Counted from the stretch's first letter, positions 51,074 to 60,916 are shown. The stretch is 64,000 nt of DNA from Streptomyces durocortorensis (GCF_031760065.1 NZ_CP134500.1:1798001-1862000), one strand, 5' to 3'. A program made the numbers and translations. The notes: a model not told the origin generated them from the letters alone.

Positions 51074-53634
51074 GCGCCCTGCACCGCCTTGCCGTCCGCG
51101 CCCGTCGCACCGCGCGTGAACCGGGGGTGGATCAGACCGACACAGCTGTACGGGAGGTCGTCGACCTCCTCGACCGGGACGCCCCGCTGCTCGGCCAGCA
51201 GCCGGATGTGCTCCAGGTCCGTGCCTGCTCCACGCTTCGCGAGGATCTTCCAGGGGACCCGGCGCAGCAGCACCCGGGTGGTCTCGCCGACGCCGGGCTT
51301 GACCAGGTTCACGTCGTGGATGCCGTACTCCTCGCTGATCCGCTCGACGGCCGCCCAGCCCTCCCAGGTCGGGGCGCGGTCGGCGGCGAGCAGCTCCTTC
51401 GCCTCGGCGTCGACCTGGTCCGCCACCTCGTCGAAGCGCGCGGCCACCGCCGCCAGGAAGTCGCCGGAGACATCGGCCCCCGCCAGCTCGCGGTAGAACT
51501 TCGCGCCGTGGAAGTCGTCGGGGCCGACCAGGTCGGCGCGGAGCACCGTACGGGAGATGAGGCCGGAGACGGTGGAGTTGAGGCAGGCGGAAGGGATCAG
51601 GTAGTCCTCGCGGGTGCCGTACGTGCGGACGCAGCCGCCCGGGTCGGCGAGCACCGCGATCTCCGGGTCGAAGCCGGCGCGGCCGCCAGGACCCGTGGAG
51701 CCCTCAGCCCTCTCCTGCGCCTCGAACTCACTTATGGCCGCTGCCAGTTCGCGGGTGATCGCACCCTTCCCCGTCCAGCCGTCGACGAACACCACGTCGG
51801 CCGGGTCGTGGTGGGCGGCGAGCCAGCGCAGGGCGTTGGCGTCGATGCCCCGGCCCCGGACGATGGAGATGGCGTAGTGCGGGAGGTCCAGCCCGTGCCG
51901 GTGGCGGGCCCAGTGGCGCATCAGCACCCCGACGGGCGTTCCGGCGCGGGCGAGCGAGACGAGGACCGGGCGCGGGCCGCGTTCGGCGAGGACCGTCTCG
52001 GTGACGGTGCCCACCGCGCGGGCGATGCGGGCGGCGGAGGCGCCCAGGGCGGCCGTGAACAGGGCCTGGTACTCGGGGCTCGGCTGGTACTCGACGGGCA
52101 GCGACTCCGCGTAGTGCGCGCCGCCGCTCTGGATCGCCTCCTCGCGCTCCTCGGTGGGCGCCTCCAGCTCGGTGTCCGAGAGGTCCTGGAGGAGCCAGCC
52201 GACGTCCTCCGGTGCGTAACTGGAGAAGTCGGGGCCTCGGAGGGGCTCGGGCAGCACGGGGGGCTCCTGCCGGTGGGGAACGGGTGCGGGGGCGGGGGTG
52301 TACGAGGGGATGACCGCGAGGAGTACGTGGCCGGTGTGCTCGGCGAGGCGGGCCAGCAGGCCGTCGGGGGCGTGTAGTTCGGGGGTGTCGGCGGCGGAGT
52401 CGACGACGGCGACCACCGCGTCGAAGCCCGCGCCCGCCACGTTGTACGCGTAGCGGTCGCCGGGTCCGTCAGCCGGGTCGTCGTGGGCCGGGAAGACCAG
52501 GCGGGTGCGTATCGCGTAGCCGGGGTCGTCGACGGCGAGGACCGGGGAGCGGGTGGTGGTGGAGTAGCGGACCTCGGTGTCGGCCGCGTCGGCTCCCAGC
52601 ACCTCTTCCAGTGCGGTGCCCAGGCGCAGCGGCGCGTACATCAGCTCCTCGAAGCCGAGGACGAGGACCCGGCGGACGTCGCTTCCCAGGGCACCCGCAA
52701 TCCGCTCCGCCAGAACCGGGAGCGCCGATTCGAGGGCCGCCCGGTGGACCGGGGTGAAGCCGTGCCGGCCGCCGTCGGGGACGCCTGCGGGCCAGCCGAG
52801 ATCGACGCGGGTGACGGGAGCGGGGACCTGTGCGGAGGGCGGCGGGGAGACGGGGGCCTCCGCCTCCTGCGCCGCCACCAGGGCCTGTCCGTGTTCCAGT
52901 ACGCCGTCCGGCAGGGCGACCGTGCCGCTGCTGCGGGCCACCAGGTCCACCCGGGCCCCGATCTCGGCGGCGAAGGCCGTCAGCCGGTCGCGGTCCTCCG
53001 GTGAGCGCATGTCGACCAGGGCGACGATCACGTACCGTTCGCGCGGGTGCAGGTCGTGCAGGGTGCGGATGGTGTTCAGGACCGTGTTGCCGGTGGAGAA
53101 CTCGTCGTCGACCAGGACCAGAACGGAAGCACCTGCCTCCGCACCGGCATCCGGGCGCCCCGCCAGCAGCTCCCGGTCCTCCGGCAGCAGCAGGTGCGAG
53201 GTGGCGTGCGAGTGGGACTCCTCGAAGCCGCCCGCCTGCTCGACGCCCGGCACCGGGCGCCGGGTGGAGTGGAGGTACGGGGCGTCCCGCAGGCCGTCCG
53301 CGACGGCGTGGCCGAGGCCGGTGGCCGTCTCCGCGTACCCGAGGACGACCGCGCGGCGGGCCTCCTCCGCGCCGAGCAGCTCCCGCACCCGCTCGCCGAG
53401 CGCGAAGCCTTCTCCGTACACGACGGAGGGGCGCTGGGGCACGTGCTTGCCCAGCACGTTCGACACGAGCAGATGTGCCCGCTTGGGGTTACGGCGCAGG
53501 GCGAGGCCCAGCAGTTCCCGGAGCTCCCCGTCGCCTTCCAGGGCGACTCCCAGCCGCTCCGCCACCCAGCTGCCCGACCACACCACGTCCACGGTCTCTT
53601 CTCTGGTCTCTTGTCCCGCCGCGCGCTCGCTCAT
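51070..53634 (-). CDS. Phosphoribosyltransferase-StiP fusion of Ter module
   Basis: An 854-residue multidomain protein. Residues about 45-230 form a PRTase, with the PRPP-binding loop VLVLVDDEFSTGNTVLNTIRTL (171-192). Residues about 270-450 form a second domain of TRSP type (LVLGFEELMYAPLRLGTALEEVLG). The C-terminal half from about 470 resembles the StiP/PELOTA-type protein (PVLVSLARAGTPVGVLMRHWARHRHGLDLPHYAISIVRG, VVFVDGWTGKGAITREL). Ter stress modules pair PRTase, HAD and StiP proteins, and here PRTase and StiP are one chain. A nucleotide-sugar or base-modifying role is inferred. Confidence 0.78.
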   Translation of the reverse strand: MSERAAGQETREETVDVVWSGSWVAERLGVALEGDGELRELLGLALRRNPKRAHLLVSNVLGKHVPQRPSVVYGEGFALGERVRELLGAEEARRAVVLGYAETATGLGHAVADGLRDAPYLHSTRRPVPGVEQAGGFEESHSHATSHLLLPEDRELLAGRPDAGAEAGASVLVLVDDEFSTGNTVLNTIRTLHDLHPRERYVIVALVDMRSPEDRDRLTAFAAEIGARVDLVARSSGTVALPDGVLEHGQALVAAQEAEAPVSPPPSAQVPAPVTRVDLGWPAGVPDGGRHGFTPVHRAALESALPVLAERIAGALGSDVRRVLVLGFEELMYAPLRLGTALEEVLGADAADTEVRYSTTTRSPVLAVDDPGYAIRTRLVFPAHDDPADGPGDRYAYNVAGAGFDAVVAVVDSAADTPELHAPDGLLARLAEHTGHVLLAVIPSYTPAPAPVPHRQEPPVLPEPLRGPDFSSYAPEDVGWLLQDLSDTELEAPTEEREEAIQSGGAHYAESLPVEYQPSPEYQALFTAALGASAARIARAVGTVTETVLAERGPRPVLVSLARAGTPVGVLMRHWARHRHGLDLPHYAISIVRGRGIDANALRWLAAHHDPADVVFVDGWTGKGAITRELAAAISEFEAQERAEGSTGPGGRAGFDPEIAVLADPGGCVRTYGTREDYLIPSACLNSTVSGLISRTVLRADLVGPDDFHGAKFYRELAGADVSGDFLAAVAARFDEVADQVDAEAKELLAADRAPTWEGWAAVERISEEYGIHDVNLVKPGVGETTRVLLRRVPWKILAKRGAGTDLEHIRLLAEQRGVPVEEVDDLPYSCVGLIHPRFTRGATGADGKAVQGA

Positions 53635-53644
53635 CGATACGCGC

Positions 53645-54829
53645 TCAGTTCGTCAGGCCTGCGGCCAGCAGGTCCACGAAGCCGACGTCTTCCCTGGCCA
53701 CCCCGAAGACCTCGGCCCGCTGGAGCGTGCGCTCGGCCCAGGCCCGGTGGGGCTTCACTTCGTTCATCTTGTTCGTATACGCGGAGCGCAGCACGCCGCC
53801 GCCGCCGCGCTCGGGCCGCAGGATGTCCTGGGCGTCCGTGAACTCCTCGTGGCTGACCACGGACAGCGCGTGCACGGGCGCCACGTGGGAGGGGTGGATG
53901 CAGGTCTTGCCGAGCAGGCCGTTGGCACGGTCGAGCTCGATCTCCCGCAGCAGGCCGTCCAGGTCGTGCTCGATGAGTGCCGTACGCAGCTCCTCGGCCC
54001 GGCCCTCCAGGAAGGGGCTGCGGCGCAGCTGGGGCTTGAACATGCGTTCCTGGCGCCGGAAGTACTCCCAGACAGGGCCGGTGATCGTGAAGCCGGTGCC
54101 GTCGGCGCGGCCCAGCACGTTGACCACGTCGGCGATCACGGAGCCGACGATCTGGACGTCGTACGCCGTCATGTCGGGTGATCGGCGTAGTCCGTAGGCC
54201 GAGCAGAAGTCCGTGACGCCGAGCCGCAGGGCGAGCACCCGGTCCCGGTACTTGTCGACGCTGCGGGCGATGCCCTGGAGGATCTCGGCGCGGGTCTCCA
54301 GGTGGAGCAGCTCGGGCGATTCGAGGACCGGCATGGCGAAGAGCCGCTGTCCGCAGGCGGTCTCTGCCTCGGCGAGAGCCTCCAGGAACAGGGCTCCACG
54401 CTCTTCGGTGAATTTGGGAAGTACGAAACCGGACAACATCCGGACCGCGTCGCCGAGGCGCTCCACGAGGTCGGTGATCTGCGCCGGTTCGCGGACCCGG
54501 ATGAAGAGCAGCGGCACGTCGGGGGCGGTGGGGCCCGGGGACTCGGACCGGGCGGCGAGGGCGGCGAACTGCCTGATCAGATTGGCCTCGGCGGCGACCA
54601 CCTCGGCGTCGTCGATCGAATCCTCCAGGCAGAGCACCATGGAGACGACGCCGCGCCCGGCCTGCTTCAGCACGTCGTCGGCCAGGGCCGGGCGGGTGGC
54701 CGGGGAGTAGAGCGTGGCCCCCAGGGCGACCGAGAGCAGCCGCGCCGGGGAGCGCGCGCTGAAGTCGCAGGGCTCCCGGAAGAACAGACCCTCCCGGGTC
54801 GCGGGCGCTATATGCCCGAAGTGACGCAT
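53645..54829 (-). CDS. HpcH/HpaI aldolase (citrate lyase beta-like) of Ter module
   Basis: A 394-residue CitE-like TIM-barrel enzyme starting at ATG 54829. Key segments are LLSVALGATLYSPATRPALADDV, VVSMVLCLEDSIDDAEVVAAEANLIRQ (Mg ligand Glu-Asp), LLFIRVREPAQI, FAMPVLESPELLHLETR (catalytic Glu) and LALRLGVTDFCSAYGLRR (Asp). LGKTCIHPSHVAPVHALSVVS is the CoA-proximal loop. It forms an operon with the PRTase-StiP and HAD genes (10-nt gap). Such lyase-like enzymes occur in Ter operons next to PRTase and HAD, with unknown substrate. Confidence 0.82.
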   Translation of the reverse strand: MRHFGHIAPATREGLFFREPCDFSARSPARLLSVALGATLYSPATRPALADDVLKQAGRGVVSMVLCLEDSIDDAEVVAAEANLIRQFAALAARSESPGPTAPDVPLLFIRVREPAQITDLVERLGDAVRMLSGFVLPKFTEERGALFLEALAEAETACGQRLFAMPVLESPELLHLETRAEILQGIARSVDKYRDRVLALRLGVTDFCSAYGLRRSPDMTAYDVQIVGSVIADVVNVLGRADGTGFTITGPVWEYFRRQERMFKPQLRRSPFLEGRAEELRTALIEHDLDGLLREIELDRANGLLGKTCIHPSHVAPVHALSVVSHEEFTDAQDILRPERGGGGVLRSAYTNKMNEVKPHRAWAERTLQRAEVFGVAREDVGFVDLLAAGLTN

Positions 54830-55049
54830 GAGTTTCCCCCGAACTGCCTGACCGGCCGGACAACGTATGGCCGGTAATAGTACGTACGGACGGGTGTCAA
54901 CAGTTCCGCAAGGACATGAATTTCCGGTTACCCGGCAGTCACCCGCCCTCCTCCCGCGGTACCGTCCCGCCCCGCCGGCGCGGTCTCCGGGCACAGACGT
55001 GCCGCCCCCGCGTTGTCCACACAAGCCCCCAGCAGGCAGGATGACGGTC

Positions 55050-56021
55050 ATGACGCACACGATGCTGAAGGGCTCGAACGTCCCCGTCGATGCCGCGGCC
55101 GTACGGGCCGTGCTGCGCTGGACCCCGGGCGCCGGGGTTCCCGACGTGGACGCCTCCGCCCTGCTCCTCGGTGCGTCCGGCCGGGTGCGGTCCGACGAGG
55201 ACTTCGTCTTCTACAACCAGCCCCGGCACCCCTCCGGCCTGGTCCGGCGGCTGCCGAAGCGCAGTGTGCCGGAAGGGCTGACGGACACGATCGAGGCGGA
55301 TCTCGGCGCGCTCGACGCCTCCGTGGACCAGGTGGTCATCGCTGCCTCCTCGGACGGCGCCGCCTTTGAGCAGGTTCCCGACCTGCGGATACTTCTCTTC
55401 GATGCCGCGTCCGCCGGGGGCGAGCCGCTGGCCGTGTTCGACGTGCGGCCGGAGACCGGCGAAGAGACCGCGATCATCTGCGGCGAGCTGTACCGGCGCG
55501 GTGAGGGATGGAAGTTCCGTGCGGTCGGCCAGGGCTATCCCACCGGGCTGATCGGACTGGCCACCGCCTTCGGGATCTCGGTCGACGATTCGGAGGCCGG
55601 CGGGGAGGACGAGAGCGCGGCCGCCGCGCAGGCGGGGGCCCAGCCCTCCGCCGTCCGGCCCGAGGCCCCGCAGCCTCAGCCGCAGGTCTCGCAGCCCCGG
55701 TCTGGGGCGCAGTCCGCTCAGCCTGCCCCGGCGGCCGTGCCCCCGGCACCGCCCGTGCCCCCGCGGCCCGCTCCGATGCCCGCGGCCACCGGGGCCGGTG
55801 GTCCGGACTCCCAGGCCACGGTCCTGCATCAGCAGCCCTCCTACGGCTACCCGCCTGCCGCCGCACCTCCCGCGGCGGCCCACCAGCCTGCGTACGGCTA
55901 CCCTCAGCCCGCCGCCGCGCCGCCCGCGTACGGCTATCCCCAGCCCGCGGCGGCCGCCGCGCACGCACCCGACCCGCATTTCGTGCTGCCCCCCCAAGGT
56001 CCGCAGTTCATCCGGGCCTGA
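55050..56021 (+). CDS. terD: TerD-family protein with disordered Pro/Tyr tail
   Basis: A 323-residue protein starting with [20 protein letters not shown] (or ATG 55041). Residues about 1-180 are a TerD beta-sandwich: [53 protein letters not shown] and [36 protein letters not shown]. The usual Ca-binding Asp pattern DFDLD is reduced to VPDVDASA. The last 140 residues are Gln/Pro/Ala-rich with repeated [10 protein letters not shown]. TerD proteins bind calcium and take part in tellurite/phage stress responses. It is divergent to the CitE-like gene. Confidence 0.85.
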   Translation: MTHTMLKGSNVPVDAAAVRAVLRWTPGAGVPDVDASALLLGASGRVRSDEDFVFYNQPRHPSGLVRRLPKRSVPEGLTDTIEADLGALDASVDQVVIAASSDGAAFEQVPDLRILLFDAASAGGEPLAVFDVRPETGEETAIICGELYRRGEGWKFRAVGQGYPTGLIGLATAFGISVDDSEAGGEDESAAAAQAGAQPSAVRPEAPQPQPQVSQPRSGAQSAQPAPAAVPPAPPVPPRPAPMPAATGAGGPDSQATVLHQQPSYGYPPAAAPPAAAHQPAYGYPQPAAAPPAYGYPQPAAAAAHAPDPHFVLPPQGPQFIRA

Positions 56022-56078
56022 CGATCCGGGCGCCCGGGCCGCGAAGCCCGCGTCCGGCGGCTCAGGTGCGGGAGCGGC

Positions 56079-56813
56079 TCAGGTACGGGACTTGTAGCCG
56101 CGGCCCCACTGCATGCCGTAGCCGTACAGCCGGTCCAGCTCCGACTGGAATCCGTAGACGAACTTCACCTCGCGGCGCACGATCAGCTCGCCCTTGGTGT
56201 TGTCGACGGTGAACACCGCGCAGGATCGGGCCTGCGGTGCGCGCTCGTCCAGGTCGATCTCGATGCGCGGCCCGTGCCCCGGGTACAGCGTGATCTTCGC
56301 GTGGGTACGGTCGAAGGCGGGCGTCTGGTCGTAGATGTAGACGAAGAACAGCAGCCGCTTGATCTGTTCGCGCTGATCGAGGTTGACGTAGACCGTCTCC
56401 CCCGAAGGCGCGCCGAACCGGTCGTCGCCGCTGAGCCGGATGTACGGCGGGGCGTTGAGGTCGCCGATCAGGCCGCCCAGCGGCTGCACGACCCCCCTGG
56501 TGCCGTCCGTCAGCTCGTACATGCAGCCGAGGTCCAGGTCGACGTCGACGACGCCCTGGGTGTGCGCCTGGACCACCTCGGGCTGGAAGAGCTTGAGGGG
56601 GCGGCGCAGCCGGCCGCTCTGTCGGGAGCGGCCCTCGATGTCCGAGGTCCGCATCCGCCAGGAGAGGTTGACCCGGAGATTGCCCGACAGGGCGCCCTGT
56701 TCGGTGAGCGAGATGGTCGCGTTCCGCTTGGTCAGCTCGATGGCGCTCGACGTGGCATTGCCCGAGTCGAACTGTGCCGCGCGCAGCGGTCGCAAGCCGT
56801 CGAAGAATCCCAT
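56079..56813 (-). CDS. TerA-like tellurium resistance protein
   Basis: A 244-residue protein MGFFDGLRPLRAAQFDSGNA, then TSSAIELTKRNATISLTEQG and repeated beta strands, with the core DVDLDLGCMYELTDGTRGVVQPLGG and IRLSGDDRFGAPSGETVYVNLDQREQIKRLLFFVYIYDQTPAF. It is of TerA type: a TerD-related beta-sandwich in which the DxDLDLG motif binds metal, ending in RIEIDLDER and VFTVDNTKGELIVRREVKFVYGFQSELDRLYGYG. Start ATG after GGTGGGGG. TerA occurs with TerD/TerC in metal-stress complexes. Confidence 0.8.
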   Translation of the reverse strand: MGFFDGLRPLRAAQFDSGNATSSAIELTKRNATISLTEQGALSGNLRVNLSWRMRTSDIEGRSRQSGRLRRPLKLFQPEVVQAHTQGVVDVDLDLGCMYELTDGTRGVVQPLGGLIGDLNAPPYIRLSGDDRFGAPSGETVYVNLDQREQIKRLLFFVYIYDQTPAFDRTHAKITLYPGHGPRIEIDLDERAPQARSCAVFTVDNTKGELIVRREVKFVYGFQSELDRLYGYGMQWGRGYKSRT

Positions 56814-56997
56814 TCCAACCCCCACCTGTTGGCGCGCCTGTCGGCGTGCTCGTTCTCGCGCCTGCTCTCGCGCCCGCACGCATGGCAGCACCCGGACATC
56901 GCTGCGGGGCGGCCACCCGGGCCGGGTCCGGGAGATCCCGGAGAGCCGTCGCCGTGTGGCCGCCCCGCAGAGAGAGCGTTCCTCAATCCCTACCGGG

Positions 56998-58161
56998 TCA
57001 CACCCCGGAGGTGACTTCGGCCTTGGCGCCGGAGCTGGGGCCGTCGCTCCCGCCACCCCCGTCGGCAGCCGCGAGCGCCCTGTTGCGACGCAGGGAGGAC
57101 CAGAAGGACAGCCCGATCAGGACGACGCCGACCAGACCGGTGATGATCTCGCTGATCTCGTACTGGATGGTGATCAGCAGGATGACCGACAGGGCACCGA
57201 TCGCGTAGTGCGCGCCGTGCTCCAGGTAGACGTAGTCGTCCAGCGTGCCCTCGCGCACCAGGTAGACGGTGAGCGAACGGACGTACATGGCGCCGATGCC
57301 GAGGCCGAGGGCCATGAGCACGATCTCGTTGGTGATCGCGAAGGCGCCGATGACGCCGTCGAAGGAGAACGAGGCGTCCAGGACTTCCAGGTAGAGGAAG
57401 AGGAAGAACGCGGCCTTTCCGGCGAGGGCGACCCCGGTGACGGGCTTGCCCTTCCTCTTGGCCTCTTCCTCGGCCTCGTGCTCACGCTCCTCCTCCTCTT
57501 CGAGCTTGTTCTCGAAGAATCCGGAGAGCCCGCCGACGACGAGGTAGGTGATCAGACCGGCGATGCCGGAGAGCATGACGGTCGACGCCTTGTCCACGTG
57601 CCCGCCACCGTGCTGGTGGGCGTTGGTCGCGAAGGTCATGGCGGTGATCAGCAGGATGATCAGCGCGACGCAGACCGACAGCATGTCGACCTTGCCGAGC
57701 TTGGCGAGCGGACGCTCGATCCAGCGCAGCCAGTGGATGTCCCGGTCCTCGTCGAAGATGAAGTCGAGGAAGATCATCAGCAGGAACATGCCACCGAAGG
57801 CGGCGATCGACGGATGGGCGTCCGTGACCAGTTCCTTGTATCTGTCCGGGTCGTTGAAGGACAGGTCGATGGCCTCGATCGGACCGAGCTGGGCACTCAC
57901 GGCCACGATCACGACGGGGAACACCAGCCGCATACCGAAGACGGCGATGAGAATGCCGATGGTGAGGAAGATCTTCTGCCAGAAGGCATTCATCTTCTTC
58001 AGGATTCCGGCGTTGATCACCGCGTTGTCGAAGGACAGCGAGATCTCCAGGATCGACAGGATCGCGACGATACCGAAGGCCTGCCACCCCCCGTAGAAAA
58101 ACGCCGCAACCAGGCCGAGCGCGGTGACCGCGAACGACCAGCCGAAGGTTTTCAGAACCAC
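56998..58161 (-). CDS. DUF475/TerC-like integral membrane protein
   Basis: A 387-residue membrane protein with nine hydrophobic segments. It carries two TerC-type half-motifs, ILEISLSFDNAVINAGILKK (about 39-58) and EVLDASFSFDGVIGAFAITNE (about 255-275), whose paired acidic residues are expected to bind metal. A charged loop EEEEEREHEAEEEAKRKGK lies in the middle. GTG start. The family (DUF475) is a TerC relative, proposed as membrane partner of TerD in metal-ion efflux or sensing. It sits between TerA- and TerD-like genes. Confidence 0.87.
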   Translation of the reverse strand: MVLKTFGWSFAVTALGLVAAFFYGGWQAFGIVAILSILEISLSFDNAVINAGILKKMNAFWQKIFLTIGILIAVFGMRLVFPVVIVAVSAQLGPIEAIDLSFNDPDRYKELVTDAHPSIAAFGGMFLLMIFLDFIFDEDRDIHWLRWIERPLAKLGKVDMLSVCVALIILLITAMTFATNAHQHGGGHVDKASTVMLSGIAGLITYLVVGGLSGFFENKLEEEEEREHEAEEEAKRKGKPVTGVALAGKAAFFLFLYLEVLDASFSFDGVIGAFAITNEIVLMALGLGIGAMYVRSLTVYLVREGTLDDYVYLEHGAHYAIGALSVILLITIQYEISEIITGLVGVVLIGLSFWSSLRRNRALAAADGGGGSDGPSSGAKAEVTSGV

Positions 58162-58231
58162 TGCCTACCCCATCGTGTTGTGTAAGGGTCTCCCCTGGTG
58201 TCTTTCGGGGGCTCCCCCGCGCCGTGCGCGG

Positions 58232-58807
58232 CTATGAAACGTTGACGCCGAAGTCTAGAGCGATGCCGCGGAGCCCCGACGCGTACCCCTGACCGACCGC
58301 ACGGAATTTCCACTCGCCGTTGTACCGGTAGAGCTCGCCGAAGATCATCGCGGTCTCCGTCGAGGCGTCCTCGCTCAGGTCGTAGCGGGCCAGCTCCTGG
58401 CCGTCGGCCTGGTTGACCACCCGGATGAAGGCGTTGCTGACCTGGCCGAACGCCTGCCCCCGGTTCTCCGCCTCGTGGATCGAGACCGGGAAGACGATCT
58501 TGTCGCAGTGGGCGGGCACCTGGTCGAGGCGGACGATGACGGACTCGTCGTCGCCGTCACCCTCACCCGTGAGGTTGTCGCCGGTGTGCTCGACGGAGCC
58601 GTCGGGGCTCGTGAGGTTGTTGTAGAAGACGAACCACTCGTCACCGAGCACCCGGCCCGACTGGCACAGCAGTGCGCTGGCGTCGAGGTCGAAGTCCGCT
58701 CCGGTGGTGGAGCGTGCGTCCCAGCCGAGCCCGACCAGCACCTGTGTGAGGTTGGGTGCGACCTTGGAGAGGGAGACATTGCCTCCCTTGGCGAGCGTGA
58801 CGCCCAT
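58232..58807 (-). CDS. terD: TerD-family calcium-binding protein (first copy)
   Basis: A 191-residue TerD protein. The calcium sites are seen as [19 protein letters not shown] and [21 protein letters not shown]. The core also includes [19 protein letters not shown] and [39 protein letters not shown]. It begins [20 protein letters not shown]. TerD is a cytoplasmic protein thought to form membrane-linked complexes with TerC-type proteins. The second copy lies 240 bp upstream; the two are about 75-80 percent alike by eye. Confidence 0.92.
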   Translation of the reverse strand: MGVTLAKGGNVSLSKVAPNLTQVLVGLGWDARSTTGADFDLDASALLCQSGRVLGDEWFVFYNNLTSPDGSVEHTGDNLTGEGDGDDESVIVRLDQVPAHCDKIVFPVSIHEAENRGQAFGQVSNAFIRVVNQADGQELARYDLSEDASTETAMIFGELYRYNGEWKFRAVGQGYASGLRGIALDFGVNVS

Positions 58808-58960
58808 GTGTGTCCTCCCCTAGTCGTGTGAACGCTGCCAGGGGGCTCCCCGGACACGGTCCGCCGGACACCCCCCGAGCGCGTCCGGCGCCGCATGTGC
58901 ATGCGGCGCCGGACACGGTGGTGCGGGAGCGCTGTGCGCGCTCCGTACTTCTGCTGCTGC

Positions 58961-59054
58961 GAGCCTCAGAGCTTCTACTGCTGCTCAGAGCCTCAGAGCT
59001 TCTGCTGCTTCTGCGAGCTCCAGAGCTTCTGCTGCTGCTTCAGAGCCTCAGACG
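58961..59054. repeat. 27-bp tandem repeat downstream of terD
   Basis: About three and a half copies of GAGCCTCAGAGCTTCTGCTG plus seven bases. The rightmost partial copy, GAGCCTCAGACG, contains the stop codon (TCA) of the minus-strand terD gene, so the 3' end of the gene was reiterated into the 240-bp gap between the two terD genes. Confidence 0.75.
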
Positions 59055-59623
59055 TTGACGCCGAAGTCCTGCGCGATGCCGCGCAGACCCGAGGCGTAGC
59101 CCTGCCCGATGGCACGGAACTTCCACTCGGCGCCGTTGCGGTAGAGCTCGCCGAAGACCATCGCGGTCTCCGTCGAGGCGTCCTCGCTCAGGTCGTAGCG
59201 GGCCAGCTCGGTGTTGTCGGCCTGGTTGACCACGCGGATGTACGCGTTGCGGACCTGACCGAAGCTCTGCTGGCGGGTCTCGGCCTCGTAGATCGAGACC
59301 GGGAAGACGATCTTGTCGACGTCGGCGGGGACACCGGCGAGGTTCACCTTGATGACCTCGTCGTCGCCCTCGCCCTCACCGGTGAGGTTGTCACCGGTGT
59401 GCTCGACGGAGCCGTCGGGGCTCTTCAGGTTGTTGAAGAAGACGAAATTGCCGTCCGCCGCGACCTTGCCCTCGGCGTTCGCCAGCAGCGCGCTGGCGTC
59501 GAGGTCGAAGTCTCCGCCGGTGGTGGTGCGGGCGTCCCAGCCCAGACCGACGATCACCGCGGTCAGGTTGGGCGCGGCCTTGGTCAGCGAGACGTTGCCG
59601 CCCTTGCTGAGGCTGACTCCCAC
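59048..59623 (-). CDS. terD: TerD-family calcium-binding protein (second copy)
   Basis: A 191-residue TerD protein starting at GTG 59623 ([20 protein letters not shown]). Calcium sites are [20 protein letters not shown] and [19 protein letters not shown]; the core contains [19 protein letters not shown] and [37 protein letters not shown]. It is a close paralogue of the neighbour, likely from tandem gene duplication. It lies upstream and may share a transcript with the first copy. Confidence 0.92.
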   Translation of the reverse strand: MGVSLSKGGNVSLTKAAPNLTAVIVGLGWDARTTTGGDFDLDASALLANAEGKVAADGNFVFFNNLKSPDGSVEHTGDNLTGEGEGDDEVIKVNLAGVPADVDKIVFPVSIYEAETRQQSFGQVRNAYIRVVNQADNTELARYDLSEDASTETAMVFGELYRNGAEWKFRAIGQGYASGLRGIAQDFGVNV

Positions 59624-59760
59624 GAGTCCTCCAGTAGTTTTCTCAGGGGCCGGCAGACACCAGCGTCCCCGTCGTTCGTTGGCATCGGATCAACGATTGG
59701 ATCCTAGTGACCGGTTCCCGGCCGAAACAGCTTATGGCCGGGCGCCGCCAGGAGATCGTC

Positions 59761-60219
59761 TCAGAGCGCTTCGAGCGCCTTGACGTAGTCCTTCAGGTCG
59801 CGTGCGTCCGGGAGGCCGTTGACGACGCTCCAGCGGACGACGCCCGCCTTGTCGATGACGAAGGTGCCGCGCACCGCGCAGCCCTTGCCCTCGTCGAAGA
59901 CACCGTAGGCCCGCGAGGCCTCGCCGTGCGGCCAGAAGTCGGACAGCAGCGGGTACTCCAGGCCCTCCTGCTCGGCGAAGACGCGCAGGGTGTGGATGGA
60001 GTCGTTGGAGACGGCGAGCAGCTGGGTGTCGTCGTTCTCGAAGCGCGGCAGCTCGTCGCGGAGCTCGCACAGCTCGCCCGTGCAGACGCCGGTGAAGGCG
60101 AACGGGTAGAACACCAGCACCACGTTCTTCTCACCGCGGAACTCCGAGAGCCGCACGGTCCGGCCGTGGTTGTCCTTGAGTTCAAAGTCCGGGGCCTCGG
60201 TGCCGACCTCGATCGCCAT
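59761..60219 (-). CDS. ahpE: AhpE-like 1-Cys peroxiredoxin
   Basis: A 152-residue thioredoxin-fold peroxidase. The peroxidatic Cys46 is in FYPFAFTGVCTGELCEL (PxxxTxxC), with Arg in RGTFVIDKAGVVRW completing the active site; Cys51 lies one turn away. AhpE reduces hydroperoxides and peroxynitrite, regenerated by mycothiol/mycoredoxin in actinobacteria. Start ATG 60219 (MAIEVGTEAPDFELKD); an in-frame start 12 bases upstream (MRVSMA) is possible. Confidence 0.88.
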   Translation of the reverse strand: MAIEVGTEAPDFELKDNHGRTVRLSEFRGEKNVVLVFYPFAFTGVCTGELCELRDELPRFENDDTQLLAVSNDSIHTLRVFAEQEGLEYPLLSDFWPHGEASRAYGVFDEGKGCAVRGTFVIDKAGVVRWSVVNGLPDARDLKDYVKALEAL

Positions 60220-60418
60220 GGAAACACGCATCCCTTCGCCGCTTCTCCGCGTCCCGGGCGGGGGCCGTCCGGGTGACACCCACCCTACGCAGAGCCGCGG
60301 GCCGGTCTCCAAGCACCCGTGGCCTCCGCCCGCCGACCCGGGCCGCGGGCAATCCGAAGGCCCGGGGCCGCCGAAGACCCGGGGCATACGAAGGCTTCCA
60401 TGGCCACAGGCGTACGAA

Positions 60419-60456
60419 GGCCCCCACGAGCACAGTGTTGTGCGCCCGTGGGGGCC
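60419..60456 (-). terminator. Hairpin after DUF3052 gene
   Basis: GGCCCCCACG and CGTGGGGGCC form a 10-bp outer stem, with an inner 5-bp stem GCACA/TGTGC and a 4-base loop. It lies 23 bp after the DUF3052 stop on the minus strand, before the AhpE gene. Confidence 0.8.
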
Positions 60457-60478
60457 CCGGGGTGGTGCAGAGAGTGGT

Positions 60479-60916
60479 TCAGCGCTTGGCCTTGGCCCCC
60501 TTGGGGGTGACCAGACGGCTGCCCGTCCAGTCCTTGCCCGCGCTGATGCTCTTGGTCTGGGCGAGACCGGCTGTCTGGGCAGCCTCATTGATGTCGCTCG
60601 GTTCGACGTATCCGTCACGGCCGGTCTTCGGCGTCATCAGCCAGACCGTACCGCCGTCCTCGATCAGACCAATGGCATCCACCAGCGCGTCCGTAAGGTC
60701 GCCGTCCTCGTCACGGAACCAGAGCAGGACGACGTCTGCGACGTCGTCGTACTCCTCGTCGACGAGTTCCTGGCCGGTAGTGGCCTCAATGCCCTCACGG
60801 AGCTCCAGCTCGACGTCGTCGTCGTAGCCGATCTCCTGGACCACCTGTCCGGGCTCGAACCCCAGGCGTGCTGCCGGGTTGGTCCGCTCCTCCGCGTGGT
60901 CCGCGGTCGCGCTCAC
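60479..60916 (-). CDS. DUF3052-family protein
   Basis: A 145-residue acidic protein of the actinobacterial DUF3052 family. It reads MSATADHAEERTNPAARLGF, EPGQVVQEIGYDDDVELELREGI, ELVDEEYDDVADVVLLWFRDEDGDLTDALVDAIGLIEDGGTVWLMTPKTGRDGYVEPSDINEAAQTAGL. It has a Rossmann-like alpha/beta layout. The GTG start has AGGAGG upstream. It is divergent to aceE, a conserved neighbourhood in Streptomyces, but its role is not known. Confidence 0.88.
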   Translation of the reverse strand: MSATADHAEERTNPAARLGFEPGQVVQEIGYDDDVELELREGIEATTGQELVDEEYDDVADVVLLWFRDEDGDLTDALVDAIGLIEDGGTVWLMTPKTGRDGYVEPSDINEAAQTAGLAQTKSISAGKDWTGSRLVTPKGAKAKR

